DNA of 64,000 nt from Edaphochlamys debaryana. Its lineage: Eukaryota > Chlorophyta > Chlorophyceae > Chlamydomonadales. Position 1 is the first letter of the stretch. The number at the start of each line of letters is the position of its first letter. A program made the translations under genes and the position numbers. The stretch lies in assembly GCA_016858145.1 (NCBI GenBank), contig JAEHOE010000127.1, positions 124,001-188,000 of the forward strand, in the 5' to 3' direction. The notes beneath the pieces were generated by a model. That model had not been told where the DNA came from, did not search any database, and saw nothing but the letters and a program-made list of their open reading frames with translations. Of the stretch, positions 10,101 through 19,800 are shown piece after piece.

Positions 10101-12031
10101 CGGGACGTGACGCGCTCCCTGGAGCCCAGCTTCTTCGTGCCGGGGGTGCTCAAGAGCTTCAAGGATAACCGGGTGCTGGCAGAGGTGAGGGCTTCAGGAT
10201 TGAACGAAGGGGTTATCGCAGGTGTTACTCTTACCTCTGCTGGGGTCATATGTTTCAGTGTACTTGTCTGGGCGGAGTGTATGAGGTCCAAAGGTCCACT
10301 TCACGGGATGTGTCTCCCCTGCCTTCCCTCATTTCCGTTCAGCAACAAACTCCCTTACTTCCCCTCCCCCTCCCCTCCACACACCCCCTTTTACCCCTGT
10401 CAGGTCCTCATGACGGTTGGCCTGTGCACGCTCGACTGCCTCATGACCCCCCTGCCCTTCGACGAGCCGTCGGCCATGTACATCGCCGCATCTGTCGTAC
10501 TGGGGCTGGAGCACCTGCACTGGAGCGGCGTCATCTACCGCGGCCTTTCCGTACACTCCGTGATCGTGACGGAGGGCGGGCAGGTGCAGCTGGTGGACTT
10601 CAGGTGCGCTTCAATCGGTTGGACGAGCGGTTAAAGACCGTTGGTGGTTGACTCGTTGACATGCTCGGTTTTGTTGGTTTCTCGTTGCAGGTTTGCCCGC
10701 CGCAACGAGGGCCGCGCGTTCACGCTGTGCGGCAACCCGGAGTACCTCCCACCCGAGGTGGTGGAGGGGCGGGGGCACACGGAGGTGAGGGGGGCGGGGG
10801 ATGGATGCGGAGAAGGGCCGGGGAAGCGCGTGCGTGTGGGGGTAGGCCTGGGGCCCCGAGGTGGTGAAAGGGCGGAGGCACACGGAGGTGAGGGGGGGCG
10901 GAGGCGGGGGCACACGCGCGGGGACTGTCGGGGGAAGGAGGACCTGGGGGCTGGGCCTAGGCTGGGGGGCACACCCCGATGGCGGTGGAGGGGGCAGCGT
11001 ACCACCAATCCACCCACTCACCTACTCCCTAGCGCCGGCGCAATCCCGCTCAGCAGCCAACACACACCCCCTCCTTCCCTCCCCCCTCCCCCCCCCCCCC
11101 CCCCCCCCCCCTCAGTCCGCCGACCTGTGGGCCCTGGGGGTGCTCATCTACTGCCTCATGTCGGGCGAGACGCCCTTCGCGTCGCCCGGGGACGACGAGC
11201 TGCGCATCTACAGGTGCGCGACCGTTGGCGGTTGGCGGTTGGTGGGGCTGCCGCGGCCACCCGGGCACATCAAGCACCCCGCCCCGTGACGCCTCGCCCT
11301 CCAGCCCAGCCTAGCCATAGGCCAGCCACCCACCCAAACCCACCCCACCCCACCCCACCCAAACCCACCCCACCCCACCCAAACCCACCCCACCCCATGC
11401 CCCACGCCCCACGCCCCCTGCCCCCCGCCCCCAGGCGCATCGTGTCCCGCCACCTGGCCTTCCCCGCCCACTTCTCCCCCGCCGCCCGGGACCTGATGGA
11501 GCGCCTGCTGCAGCCCGACCCCACCGCCCGCCTGGGGGGGCAGGGGCCCGCCTCGCTGCGCCACCTCAAGCGCCACCCCTGGTTCGCGGCCATGAACTGG
11601 GACGCGCTGCTCGAGCACAGGTGCGGGGGAGGATGGGGCTGCGTTAGAGGCAATTAAAGCGTACCCAAGAGAGCGCACAGCGAGACCGTGTGTGCAGGTG
11701 TTATGTGTGGGGTCGTTGCGGTGGCGGAATGGCGCGATGCTTGCGGGTTAGCGATGGGGGGGTACGGTCATGTGCGGAGAGACGGGGGCCCGCGGTCGTC
11801 TCTCGTGTTCGCCTGGAGGGATGGCCCTGGACAAGCATCCCCTCCCCAACCAGTAATCGCCCCCGAACCCTTTTGAGGACACGCACATGTGCCCCCCTTC
11901 CCCCCGCCCCTGTCAGGTACCTGCCTCCCCCTGGGATCCGCGAGCGGATCTACAACTTCGAGGGCGTGTCGTACGCCCAGTGCGATCCCCGGGCCTACGA
12001 GGGCGACATGGGCTGGGCCAACAACTTCTAG
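1197..12031 (+). CDS. PP2C phosphatase - two cyclic-nucleotide-binding domains - degenerate kinase fusion
   Basis: 25 exons, 1072 aa: 1197-1199, 1294-1665, 2222-2316, 2762-2926, 3154-3226, 3492-3609, 4060-4190, 4589-4708, 4869-4915, 5185-5344, 5772-5921, 6250-6348, 6781-6921, 7162-7256, 7481-7607, 7843-7974, 8285-8431, 8803-8892, 9604-9717, 10038-10184, 10404-10603, 10691-10784, 11116-11213, 11435-11620, 11917-12031. Exon 1 codes only for Met. The protein starts MGCVNSKEE, a classic N-myristoylation (Gly2) and palmitoylation (Cys3) signal, so membrane attachment is likely. PP2C spans about 55-355, with DGHG near 109, NVGDSRAV and a C-terminal RTDDIT metal motif. CNB-A (about 505-640) has [19 protein letters not shown] (about 633-735) has FGERALL. 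The kinase part (about 843-1040) is mainly C-lobe: HRD reads YRG (887-889), DFG reads DFR (906-908), and PPE and DLWALG remain. This matches the land-plant PP2C/CNB/kinase family (about 1090 aa, Arabidopsis At2g20050 type). Phosphatase activity is likely; kinase activity is doubtful. Confidence 0.93.
2413..2526 (+). repeat. Two decayed echoes of exon 3 tail in intron 3
   Basis: The last about 28 nt of exon 3 (2289-2316) recur at 2413-2442 and 2499-2526 with several mismatches. The first copy is followed by gtgggg, like the true donor. The second is followed by gcggca. Confidence 0.75.
3605..3810 (+). repeat. G-rich minisatellite in intron 6
   Basis: Runs of GGGATGGGGTGGG-type units occupy 3605-3690 and again 3765-3810, on the G-rich side of the intron just after the exon 6 donor. 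Such runs could form G-quadruplexes in DNA or pre-mRNA; that is inference. Confidence 0.7.
4200..4430 (+). repeat. Tandem units carrying exon 7 tail echoes in intron 7
   Basis: A unit of roughly 110 bp (purine-rich filler ending in a copy of the exon 7 tail) is repeated. The copy at 4288-4309 includes TCGGTGGTGGACATG followed by gtgggg, as at the real exon end 4169-4190. The copy near 4405-4418 is cut short within the tail. Confidence 0.8.
5426..5479 (+). repeat. 54-nt echo of exon 10 tail in intron 10
   Basis: 5426-5479 matches exon 10 positions 5291-5344 over its full 54 nt with four mismatches, all in one Leu-Arg-Leu stretch (CTA AGA TTG in the exon, CTG CGG CTG in the echo). All four are synonymous. 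The echo is followed by gcaggc rather than GT. Confidence 0.88.
6421..6571 (+). repeat. Two decayed echoes of exon 12 tail in intron 12
   Basis: The exon 12 end (GAGCGGTACCCGGTCAAG then gtgggg) is echoed at 6421-6445 and again, more decayed, at 6547-6571. Both are followed by gtggg-type sequence. Confidence 0.7.
7685..7723 (+). repeat. Echo of exon 15 tail with internal deletion
   Basis: The copy joins GAGGTGCTGCAG directly to CGGCTGGCGGACATGATGG, dropping the 24 nt between them in exon 15. It keeps GAGGAG followed by gtgggg. Confidence 0.8.
8045..8072 (+). repeat. Echo of exon 16 tail in intron 16
   Basis: CAAGAAGAACCTGGCC from exon 16 recurs, joined to GAGGAG and a gtgggt donor-like sequence. 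The intervening codons of the exon end are missing. Confidence 0.72.
8522..8555 (+). repeat. Echo of exon 17 tail in intron 17
   Basis: About 33 nt matching the exon 17 end (8399-8431, TTCGAGGGCGTGTTCGGGCC...CTGCAG), with two or three mismatches, followed by gtgggtgg as at the true donor. Confidence 0.8.
8836..9361 (+). repeat. 117-bp tandem array: exon 18 tail plus four in-frame 57-nt echoes
   Basis: The last 57 nt of exon 18 (8836-8892, 19 codons) recur at 8953-9009, 9070-9126, 9189-9245 and 9305-9361, with periods of 117, 117, 119 and 116 bp. The first three copies are preceded by cag and all are followed by gtgggg or gtgggc, so each looks like a phase-0 cassette. The filler is purine-rich and includes ACCTGACAGGGGG. 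Copies 3 and 4 change one Arg codon from CGC to AGG, which is synonymous. A pyrimidine tract before each copy is lacking, so inclusion in mRNA is uncertain. Confidence 0.92.
9778..9807 (+). repeat. Perfect 30-nt echo of exon 19 tail
   Basis: 9778-9807 is identical to 9688-9717, and both are followed by gtgagg. The offset is 90 bp. Perfect identity implies a recent duplication or conversion. Confidence 0.9.
10854..10887 (+). repeat. Echo of exon 22 tail in intron 22
   Basis: CCCGAGGTGGTG and CACACGGAG followed by gtgagg recur about 103 bp after the real exon 22 end (10752-10784), with three mismatches in between. Confidence 0.8.
11325..11415 (+). repeat. C-rich minisatellite (CCCACCCAAACCCAC-type) in intron 23
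   Basis: Tandem CCCACCCCACCC and CCCAAACCC units fill the end of intron 23 upstream of the exon 24 acceptor at 11434. This serves as, or extends, the pyrimidine tract. Confidence 0.8.
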
Positions 12032-12544
12032 GCCCAGAGCAGGGTCACGCTGGCCCCCCGCTATAGGGGGCCGCGTGGCCGTATGGCGCAGCGGGCGAGT
12101 GAGCAACATATAGCGGGGTGGTTGGATTCTTGACAGACGGGCCAGGGCATGGGATGACTAGCTTGGTGGGGTGCAGAGCCAGCGAGTGCGCGAGGGCACC
12201 GCCTGGGAGACCAGTCGCCTGCTGCCCAGCTTGGTGGGTAATCGGGCGGGCGCCGGAGCTTCCGGCACTTATAGGGTGGGGCGGGGCATGCGGCATGTGG
12301 TACGGGCCGTACCGTACGGCACGACCACGGGGGTGCACTGGGCCCGCAGAAGTGCGGGGATCGAACACGGCCGGCAGAATGCCGTACGCGTCTAGGTTGT
12401 TCGGGCCAGGTGGCTTCGCTTCATTCGCTCGTAGTGGTGTTGGTGGTGGGGGTGGAGGAGGCTTGCGTGTCAAGCGTCAGAGGTTCGCACTCGTGGTCCT
12501 GGAAGGGGTTTGGTTGCGCCTAGGGGCCGGGCTACGCCGTGGTC

Positions 12545-12595
12545 TGGATGCCCGGACCGGACCGGACCAGACCGGACCGGACAGGGCGGTCCGCG
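12545..12595. repeat. GGACC/GACCG simple repeat
   Basis: Short units of GACCGGACCGGACCAGACCG type. The same motif family appears at 2940-3000 and 46080-46245. Confidence 0.6.
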
Positions 12596-13170
12596 GCCGG
12601 TGGTGCCCAGGGTGCTGGCCAGGCTGAGCGGACCGTGTGCCGTACGTGTGGTACAGACACTTGATAAAGCGCCATTGCAGGGAAGGAAGCGGGGCGCAGC
12701 GCGGTTAGCGCTTGAGTGAGGCGAGGGGCGCCTTCGGCGCAGGGTACAGGAGGACAAGGTCGTCTTGGCGTTTTCCGTAGGGTATTAGGTTGGAGGCATG
12801 CGTTGGATGTGACGTCTGGTGCTCTGCTACTGTACCCGCCGCACCTGCGCGGCTGCATATGGAAAAAATCGGCTTGAGACGATGGGATTACGGGCGAGAG
12901 GAGGACGGCAGGCTGGGAATGGGAGGTGGTGGTTTGCAATGAGCGGTGGATGGAGGTGTGGCGGTCATCCGGGCGATGGGATGGGGCGTGTTGGAAGAAG
13001 GATCCGACGCTGATGTGGGTTCTTCCTCTTCCTCGCTTTGAGAATAAGCGCGACCGGTTGAAGCGGAGCCGACAACGGGCGGGCTGTTCCCCAATGCTGC
13101 TTATGAGCCCTGGATGAGGCAGGGGTTTCTGTACTCGCAGGGGTCATGCAGCGTAGTCCTAGGGTGTGCT

Positions 13171-13175
13171 TGTAA
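13171..13175 (+). other. Candidate polyadenylation signal (TGTAA), gene 1
   Basis: TGTAA is the usual volvocine poly(A) signal. This is the first convincing copy noticed after the stop at 12031 and would give a 3' UTR of about 1.15 kb. Another copy lies at 13706-13710. Confidence 0.35.
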
Positions 13176-13878
13176 AGCGCCAGGCAAGGCCCAAGGGCAG
13201 TCCCGCCGCCCACATCAGCTTCTGAACAATGACTCCACTTTGGCATGTCGCAGGTTCCCCGCCGTCCCCGGGCCTGTCTGCCCTTGCACGTGCTGATACC
13301 GTATGCAGACTCCGCCGGCCTGCCGCTTGGGGAATTGGCCGACCTGCCGAATCCTGTCGAACCCACACGTAACGCCTCCCTTGCGTCCGAAGCCTCCTGT
13401 GCACACGTAGATGTACGCCCGGGTGGTACAACCAACGCAACTAGCGGGAATACGGGGGGCCGGGGCTGAAGCCAAGGGCAACGAGGATGCGGACTGGAGC
13501 TAAAGTGTGGAGCACAGGTGTGGCAGGGTGTGGTGCACAAGTGTGGACGTCAGGTGTGCCCCGTTTGCGGCCCACGGCCAGAACTGTATTCTGTCACTGT
13601 ACGCCATCATAAGCGGCCTTGCCGCTTCGGGCACGGACGATGAGTACAAGATGCTCAGGTCCATGTACGTAAGCGGTGGTGCCATGTATGCAGCGCTTGG
13701 GAACCTGTAAACGAGATCTCCATATATCACTTCGGGTGTGGGTCTCGCAGCATCCGCCTAGCGGTGGGCGGATGAGGAGCTGCCGGACATCACGACAGCT
13801 AGCGATAGCTCGTCGCGCGAGCTGGGCTAAAAGCAGCCTCGACGGCGCCACCCATATCTTATAAACACATACATACAA

Positions 13879-15890
13879 ATGCATCGCACACTGCTACCAG
13901 TCGTCGCGCTGCTGTTGTGGGCCGGTGCGCTTGACGCCCGCTTGCTCTCGACCCCCATACCCACGACCACGGCGTCGCTGGGCTTCGAGTACCATGACGA
14001 CAGCGTGCGCGCCTTACATCTCAAGTTCTTCGATCACCTCGTGGAGCAGCAGGTCAGCTGGGTGCCGTTGACCGGGACAAGATGGGTTTGCGCCTTGGGT
14101 TCCTCGCGCATGCTTGCGACAGCGACCGAGTCAAGACGCATCAAGTTTTACGCCGTATAGTCACAGCCGCGAGCCATCCCGCTGGGTCGCCTTGCAGGTC
14201 GCGAACATCTTCAAGCTGGTGCTTCGGGGCGCCTATGAGGCGCGACAACGCCATCAGAAGCTTGAGTACACTCACGATCACCCGCGCCACGAGCGGCCGG
14301 TCGTCCTCGATGTGGGCATGAATTCCGGTGAGTCCAACCTTCGTGCCACGCGTCCGTGCGGGTGCCGCGTGCCTGGGGCAGTGCGTGGGCTCCTCGTTCC
14401 GTCTCTCTCGCCCCGCAACCCAGCACCCCTTCAAACCGCGGCCTGCTCGCACCACGGTTCCCCTTTGCCCCTTTGTTAGGCTTCTACACGATGCTGAGTG
14501 CGTCCCTGGGTGCGCGCGTGTACGCGTTTGAGCCGCAGGTCTTCTGCGTCGGGGTGAGGCCTAGTGGGAGGGCGGGCTCAAAGGAGTAAGGGGTGGGGGC
14601 AGCTCGAGTGGGAACTGAGGAAAGGCTCAGGTGATGCACTGCAGTGACGTGACATTACCCCTTCTGGTGTCCCGCAATGCAGATTGTGCGCGATCTCATC
14701 CGTACAAAGAACCTGCACCTGGCTCCGCTGATCGAGATCCACAACATGGGCCTCGGTACCACGGGCGTTGTGGCCGTACCCAAGCGATCTGTCTGCGACG
14801 GTCACTTCGGCACTGACGGCATCCCTGCTGTGGAAGACGTCGAGGACCTCAATGAGGAGGTGGGCGGTCCTGGCGTGGGATCGCAGCGGGGGCCGGGCGA
14901 TGGGTTGCAGCAACCAGCAAGCCAACTGCGGTTGTTGAGCACCAACGGTAGAAGCACCTATTGATACTGCAGCTCCTCTCCGTTCGCTCAAGCGAAGTTT
15001 TTGTCACTCGGCCCTCGCGGTCCTCCCTCCCCTGCAGACGGTGGCCATCCCTATCGTGGACCCCCAGCTCCTGCTCCCCCTGTGGTAAGGCCGGGGGGCG
15101 AGGGAATGGAGGACGGGTGGGCAGGGTGCATGGCAGGGAACCCGCACCCCATACAACGCAGGGGTGATACACCCCTGATACAACGTACCACAGACCCGCA
15201 CATGAAGCGTCACAGCCTTGGATGCCGCACCAAGCCCACCAAGTCTCAAGTACCACATTCTCCCATGAGGCCCTCTCATGTTGCGTTAACCCTAATCCCT
15301 GCCACTCTTTGCCAAATGAACGCAGGTTCCGCAACGTGACGCTGGTCAAGATGGACACCGAGGGAGCCGAGGCCGACATCCTGAAGCACCTGCTGCCGTT
15401 CGTCGAGGCGGGCCGCATCCACCACATCGTGGTCGAGATCATGCCCTCGCAGGTACGGCACACATGCGGGACCGTGCGGTTGGCGGTTGGCTGTAGGAGC
15501 TGCCGTACGCACATGCGCACTCGGTTCGGGTCAGGGTAGCCCGGCTACTGCCACACCTCTCAATGTCAGATAGATGTAGAGTTATCTGAGCTCACGTATA
15601 CCAGTGCTGTCAACCTTCAGATCCTCACGCCCTTGTGCTTCTTTATTGCCGTACAGTGGATCAACCGCGCCTCCAGCCTCAACGCCGGGCTTCGGACCAT
15701 CAAGCGACTGGCCGCCCTGAGCAAGCGCGTGATTGCGCTCACCGACCCCAGGGTCATCACGGGAGGAGTCCCGCGGGCCGATACCGAGGAGATTGGCGGG
15801 CCCACGTATGAGGAGTTCGACCTCGAGGGGCTCATTCGGGACCGCCATGAGCGGGGCGGCGCGTGCAACGTTTGGTTCAGCTTCGTGTAG
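13879..15890 (+). CDS. FkbM-family methyltransferase with N-terminal signal/anchor
   Basis: Seven exons, 315 aa: 13879-14052, 14198-14327, 14480-14538, 14683-14859, 15038-15084, 15326-15452, 15657-15890. The N-terminus MHRTLLPVVALLLWAG is a short hydrophobic signal peptide or anchor. The SAM-binding core is visible: motif I LDVGMNSGFYT (split across exons 2-3), YAFEPQ after the next strand, and the FkbM hallmark VKMDTEGAEADIL in exon 6. FkbM proteins (Methyltransf_21) typically O-methylate sugars or other small hydroxyl groups. With an ER/Golgi signal, a glycan substrate is the natural guess, not proven. It converges on a GT90 gene and lies near a second glycosyltransferase, which fits a glycan-modification role. 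All phases close. Confidence 0.9.
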
Positions 15891-16809
15891 TTTCCGCCCA
15901 TGTTGCGGCGGGTGTGCTGGGCACAGGCGGGCTGTGGCCATTGCGGGTGTGATAGGGGGTTGGTTGAGGCCCCCCGGATCGATGCCATTGCACACGAGTT
16001 GGCTTGCTGTGCATGTGTGACTGTTGAAAGGGTCGGGAAGGGGGCACTGAGCACGCGGGACTGCCAAGTACAGCAATGGTCGCGAGGTATGAGTTTGGGC
16101 TATTTGGTCACTGCTTCTGGGGAAGGACTTGGGGGGGCAACCCATTCTTTTGCTTCAATGGACTTTTTGAGGATTGCTTGACAACGTAGGCACGCTACAC
16201 ATAGCATCATAGTTAGGCCTTCATCCTATCTACGTCATAGCGCATTGCGGATCTTAGTATTCTGTATCTGTAGCTGTGGCGCACACGTTTGCTGACCCCC
16301 TGCATAGCACAGAGCTTGATAGCGAATGTCTACTGTGCCACCTTATAGAGCGGTGTGGAGTTGGACACGGCGGGCCTTAAGAAGCAGTTCACGGCCCATA
16401 TGGCCGGTCCCGATGGTTAGATACTGGAACGGAATGGGGGCCACTTGCAGCTGTGAAGGAATGGGGCTGACCAGGCCTTCCCTCGGGCATATCACGCGGC
16501 CAGCAAGCGGGCAACACGATTGTAACGTGCGTGACACGAGTTTATAAAGTGAAGGAAGCCAAGCTTGCGCCGGCTGCCATCCATCCGTGCATGCGTGTGT
16601 CACAGCAGTCGACGCGGCACCTTTCAGCTGGGCAGGACCAGGTTGCTCTCAGTCCGTCACCATGGCAGCCGCCCCTCCACTCCACTCTGTTCACACTGTG
16701 CCCTCCCGGACTCCAAACTGGTCATGCAGGGACAGCTTATCCCCGCCAAAACCAGGAGCCGTCTACTTCTCCCCTTTCACCCTGCAACCCTGCACGTCTA
16801 AGCCTGGTC
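15891..16809. other. Convergent 3' region between genes 2 and 3
   Basis: Both neighbours end here. No coding exon recognised. The only motif noted is a TGTAA near 16521. Confidence 0.5.
16521..16525 (+). other. Candidate polyadenylation signal (TGTAA), gene 2
   Basis: TGTAA about 630 nt after the stop of the methyltransferase gene. Confidence 0.35.
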
Positions 16810-19800
16810 TCAAGTCCCCTGTTGCTGCGCTGCGCCCTGCACATGCCGTACTGCCGTACTGTGCATGTCAACCGCCGGCAGCAGCTCCAGCACACCAGCG
16901 CGCCTCCGCACCTCATCCCTCGGCCAGTTCTTAAACATCTTCTCTAGATTTCCATGCTCGTCCTCCTCCGCAAACCAATCCTCCATGGGTACATAGTACT
17001 GCGCTCCTTCCCCAGCGCTCTCATTCTCGCCTGGCCCGCCAGGCGAGACCGCTCTCTTGGTCCCGGGCTTGAACCTCAACAGCTTTGCGTATTCGTGCAA
17101 CAGCATCAGCCAGTAGCACTCCAGTGCCTCTGCGTTTAGCTCATTCCGTGCGAAGGCCTGAGCTCGCAGTGCCATGTTCCGGGCGGCTGCGTCGTTCTCG
17201 TGCACCCAGTCCACGGCCCACGTGATCTCGCTCGGGTGGTGCTCCCAGAAGGGCACGAAGTGCTCAAACCTGCAGAACGTGAGGGGCGGCAGGAAGGAGG
17301 AGCAGAGGGTGCGAGGGCAAAAGTTCGTTGATGAGGGGAGCCCTGCGTGGGAGTTGGCAGCATGGCAGGGTAGGCGAGCGGGTGCCCGCATGGCATGGCA
17401 TAGAGGAGGCATTCATTGAGAACGGCAGAGGGCGGGGACACGGCCGTTGGTGTCGTACCGGTAGTAGAGCCAAGGGGGGTAGCGGGGTCGACTAAGTGGG
17501 TGCCGCATGGCATGGCAGGGCATGGAGAAGCCATGCACCCCCTCGACTTTGCTATGACCCGCTCCGCCTGCTGGGTTACGGCGCTACCGGTATGCTACCC
17601 GTGACACCGACATGCCTCCTTGTCCCACACGCTCCCTACTTGCGGAGCCGCTTGTCATAGAAGGCGAAGTAGTTGCTTTGCTCCCTCTGCGGTGTGCGGG
17701 GGTTGGGGGTGCGTGCGACCCAGTAAGTGCCGTACTGCTACCGTACTGCTAGTGCCGTCGTAGGCCACGGGCGCCTGATGTTCCATGGGTGAGTGTATCG
17801 TATCGTGGTACGGCAGCAACCCCTGACTCCATGAGTAACCCCCTCATGCCACAAGGTACGGTGTAAGGTGGAGCGTGGGGGCCATGGTCAAGGGCAAGGG
17901 CCCCCCCGCGCCACATCAAGGCAGGCGCGCGACCCGTACGGCACGACACGTCAGCAAGCCCACCAGGACCACGCTGCCCAGGGCCATGAGTTGCCAGATC
18001 TTGGACGAGCATGTGATGCCTGCGTGGCACACGTGTTTGCAGGGGAGGCGGAAGGGTGGTTAGAGCGCTCACCACCAGTACTTGCGTTGGGGGGGATCTC
18101 CTAGGACGCGGGGCGTTACGAGCCGGAGGCGCCAGTCCAACGCAGCAATGCGAGCAGCCACAGGAAAGAGATGTCTGGCCCACACCGCACAACAGACCGG
18201 TCCAGGTGGGAAGCTCACCGTCGAGCAAGATGGTCATCTTGAAGGCCGCCCACTCAAGCATGGGCCTGCCCTTGTCGTACATGATGTCGGGGCGCTGTAC
18301 GACTTCCTTGACAAACTGCTTGAATCTGCGACAACGAGGGGTAGGGCAAAGACATACACGGCATAGACGACCGGGGCGTTTTGACGGGGCCTGGGAACGA
18401 TTCCAGGGCCCCTGGAGCCAGGGCTGTCCGCCTCAAGCGCGCAGTGCAGTGCAGGCAGGCACCCGCTGCGCTTGCACCCTAGCCCTCCCTCCCTGCGACT
18501 TGCTCCTGCTTGCGGCTCACAGCTTGCGGACTGCACGCGAGGGTCCCAGGGGGGAGAGTGGGAGCGCCGTGATTAGACAGTTGGTGCTGGCGCCAGGAGA
18601 AGCAGGGTAATGAGCACACACCCAAAACCCCACGAGCCCTACACGAAGGCATGGGCATACATGACCGTCCCACTGCTTACGCTCGGGCTTTGGACCCTCC
18701 ACGTCCAGAGCGTCACTCAGGTTCCCTTCGAAGGGCCTCTGCTCCACACACCAGTACATGAGCACGAGGCGCGGTGTGAGTCGCAAGGTACGAGGAAGGC
18801 TTGGCGCCGACAACTAGCTAGCGGTCTGCAGTCTCTGGCGGCGGGGAAGGGGGGGGAATACCCCGGATTACCCCGGCGAGGTATGCCCCCTGCCACTGTG
18901 CCCAGGCTCGATCGCTTGCCTGATTGTCCGTGAGACCCTGGTACCGAAAATCTGCATGCATGCATCCCACGTCATGGCGCATGAGATCCGTTAGTAAGGG
19001 CCTTGGCCAGCCGGCCTTGGCAGGGACGAGCAGCCGGCGGATCTGGATTCTGGATTGCACAAGACGCGCACACAAAGAAGCCTGGGCCCCTGTGTCCCGT
19101 ATCCCCCCACCCAGCCTTTGCTTGTGCACACACGTCCCATACTCGCATCAGCCCCTTCCTTGCTGTGCTTACACTTGAGACCGCCGCCGTAGGCCTGAGG
19201 GAGCTTGGAATCCCAAGGGTAAAGCTCGTTGAACTCCTCGGTTCTGGAGAAGTACCTGAGGGTGACGAGCCGTACGACATGCCCCTCCGTTGGCTCACGT
19301 GTCAGTTCCTTGGGGTGGCAGGATGACTAAAGAAAAGGGATGGGTTGCTGAGCCATGCTCCGGTCCTCCGCCCTTGCCATTGCCATTGCGCTGCTAGCTC
19401 CGCACTCCCTCGAACCCATCAGTCCCGCCGTACGTACTCTGCCGTCGCGTTCTGTCAGGTCCGAGCAAAGCGGCATGAGAAAGGAAAGGGGCAATTGCCA
19501 ATTAGTGCTGGAATTGAGGGAGTCAGACGACTGAGCGTGCCAGTGTCTCAGACCTACCAAAAACATGCCACCGGGAGGCGGAAGCCTACGGTCACGTGTC
19601 TCCCGTACGGCATGACTCACGTAGCTATAGAAATGCCACGTCGGCACCGTGAGGCCAACCGACTGTGACGACTTGCAGTGCTGTAGGACCGGCCCTGGGG
19701 GTCGTGAGGGGGGCCATCAAACAGTGGGCGGAGGTTCAAGAACCAAGCATGCTGGGCTTCCAGGCAAGAGGGCCTCCCCGACTTGATTATACTCTGGCAA

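Larger units (their letters stand above)
12032..13878. other. 3' UTR and intergenic region between genes 1 and 2
   Basis: No coding exon recognised. It contains a GGACC-rich simple repeat at about 12545-12595, palindromic GTACGGCA/TGCCGTAC strings near 12300-12325, and TGTAA motifs at 13171 and 13706. The part after about 13200 probably includes the promoter of the methyltransferase gene. Confidence 0.5.
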
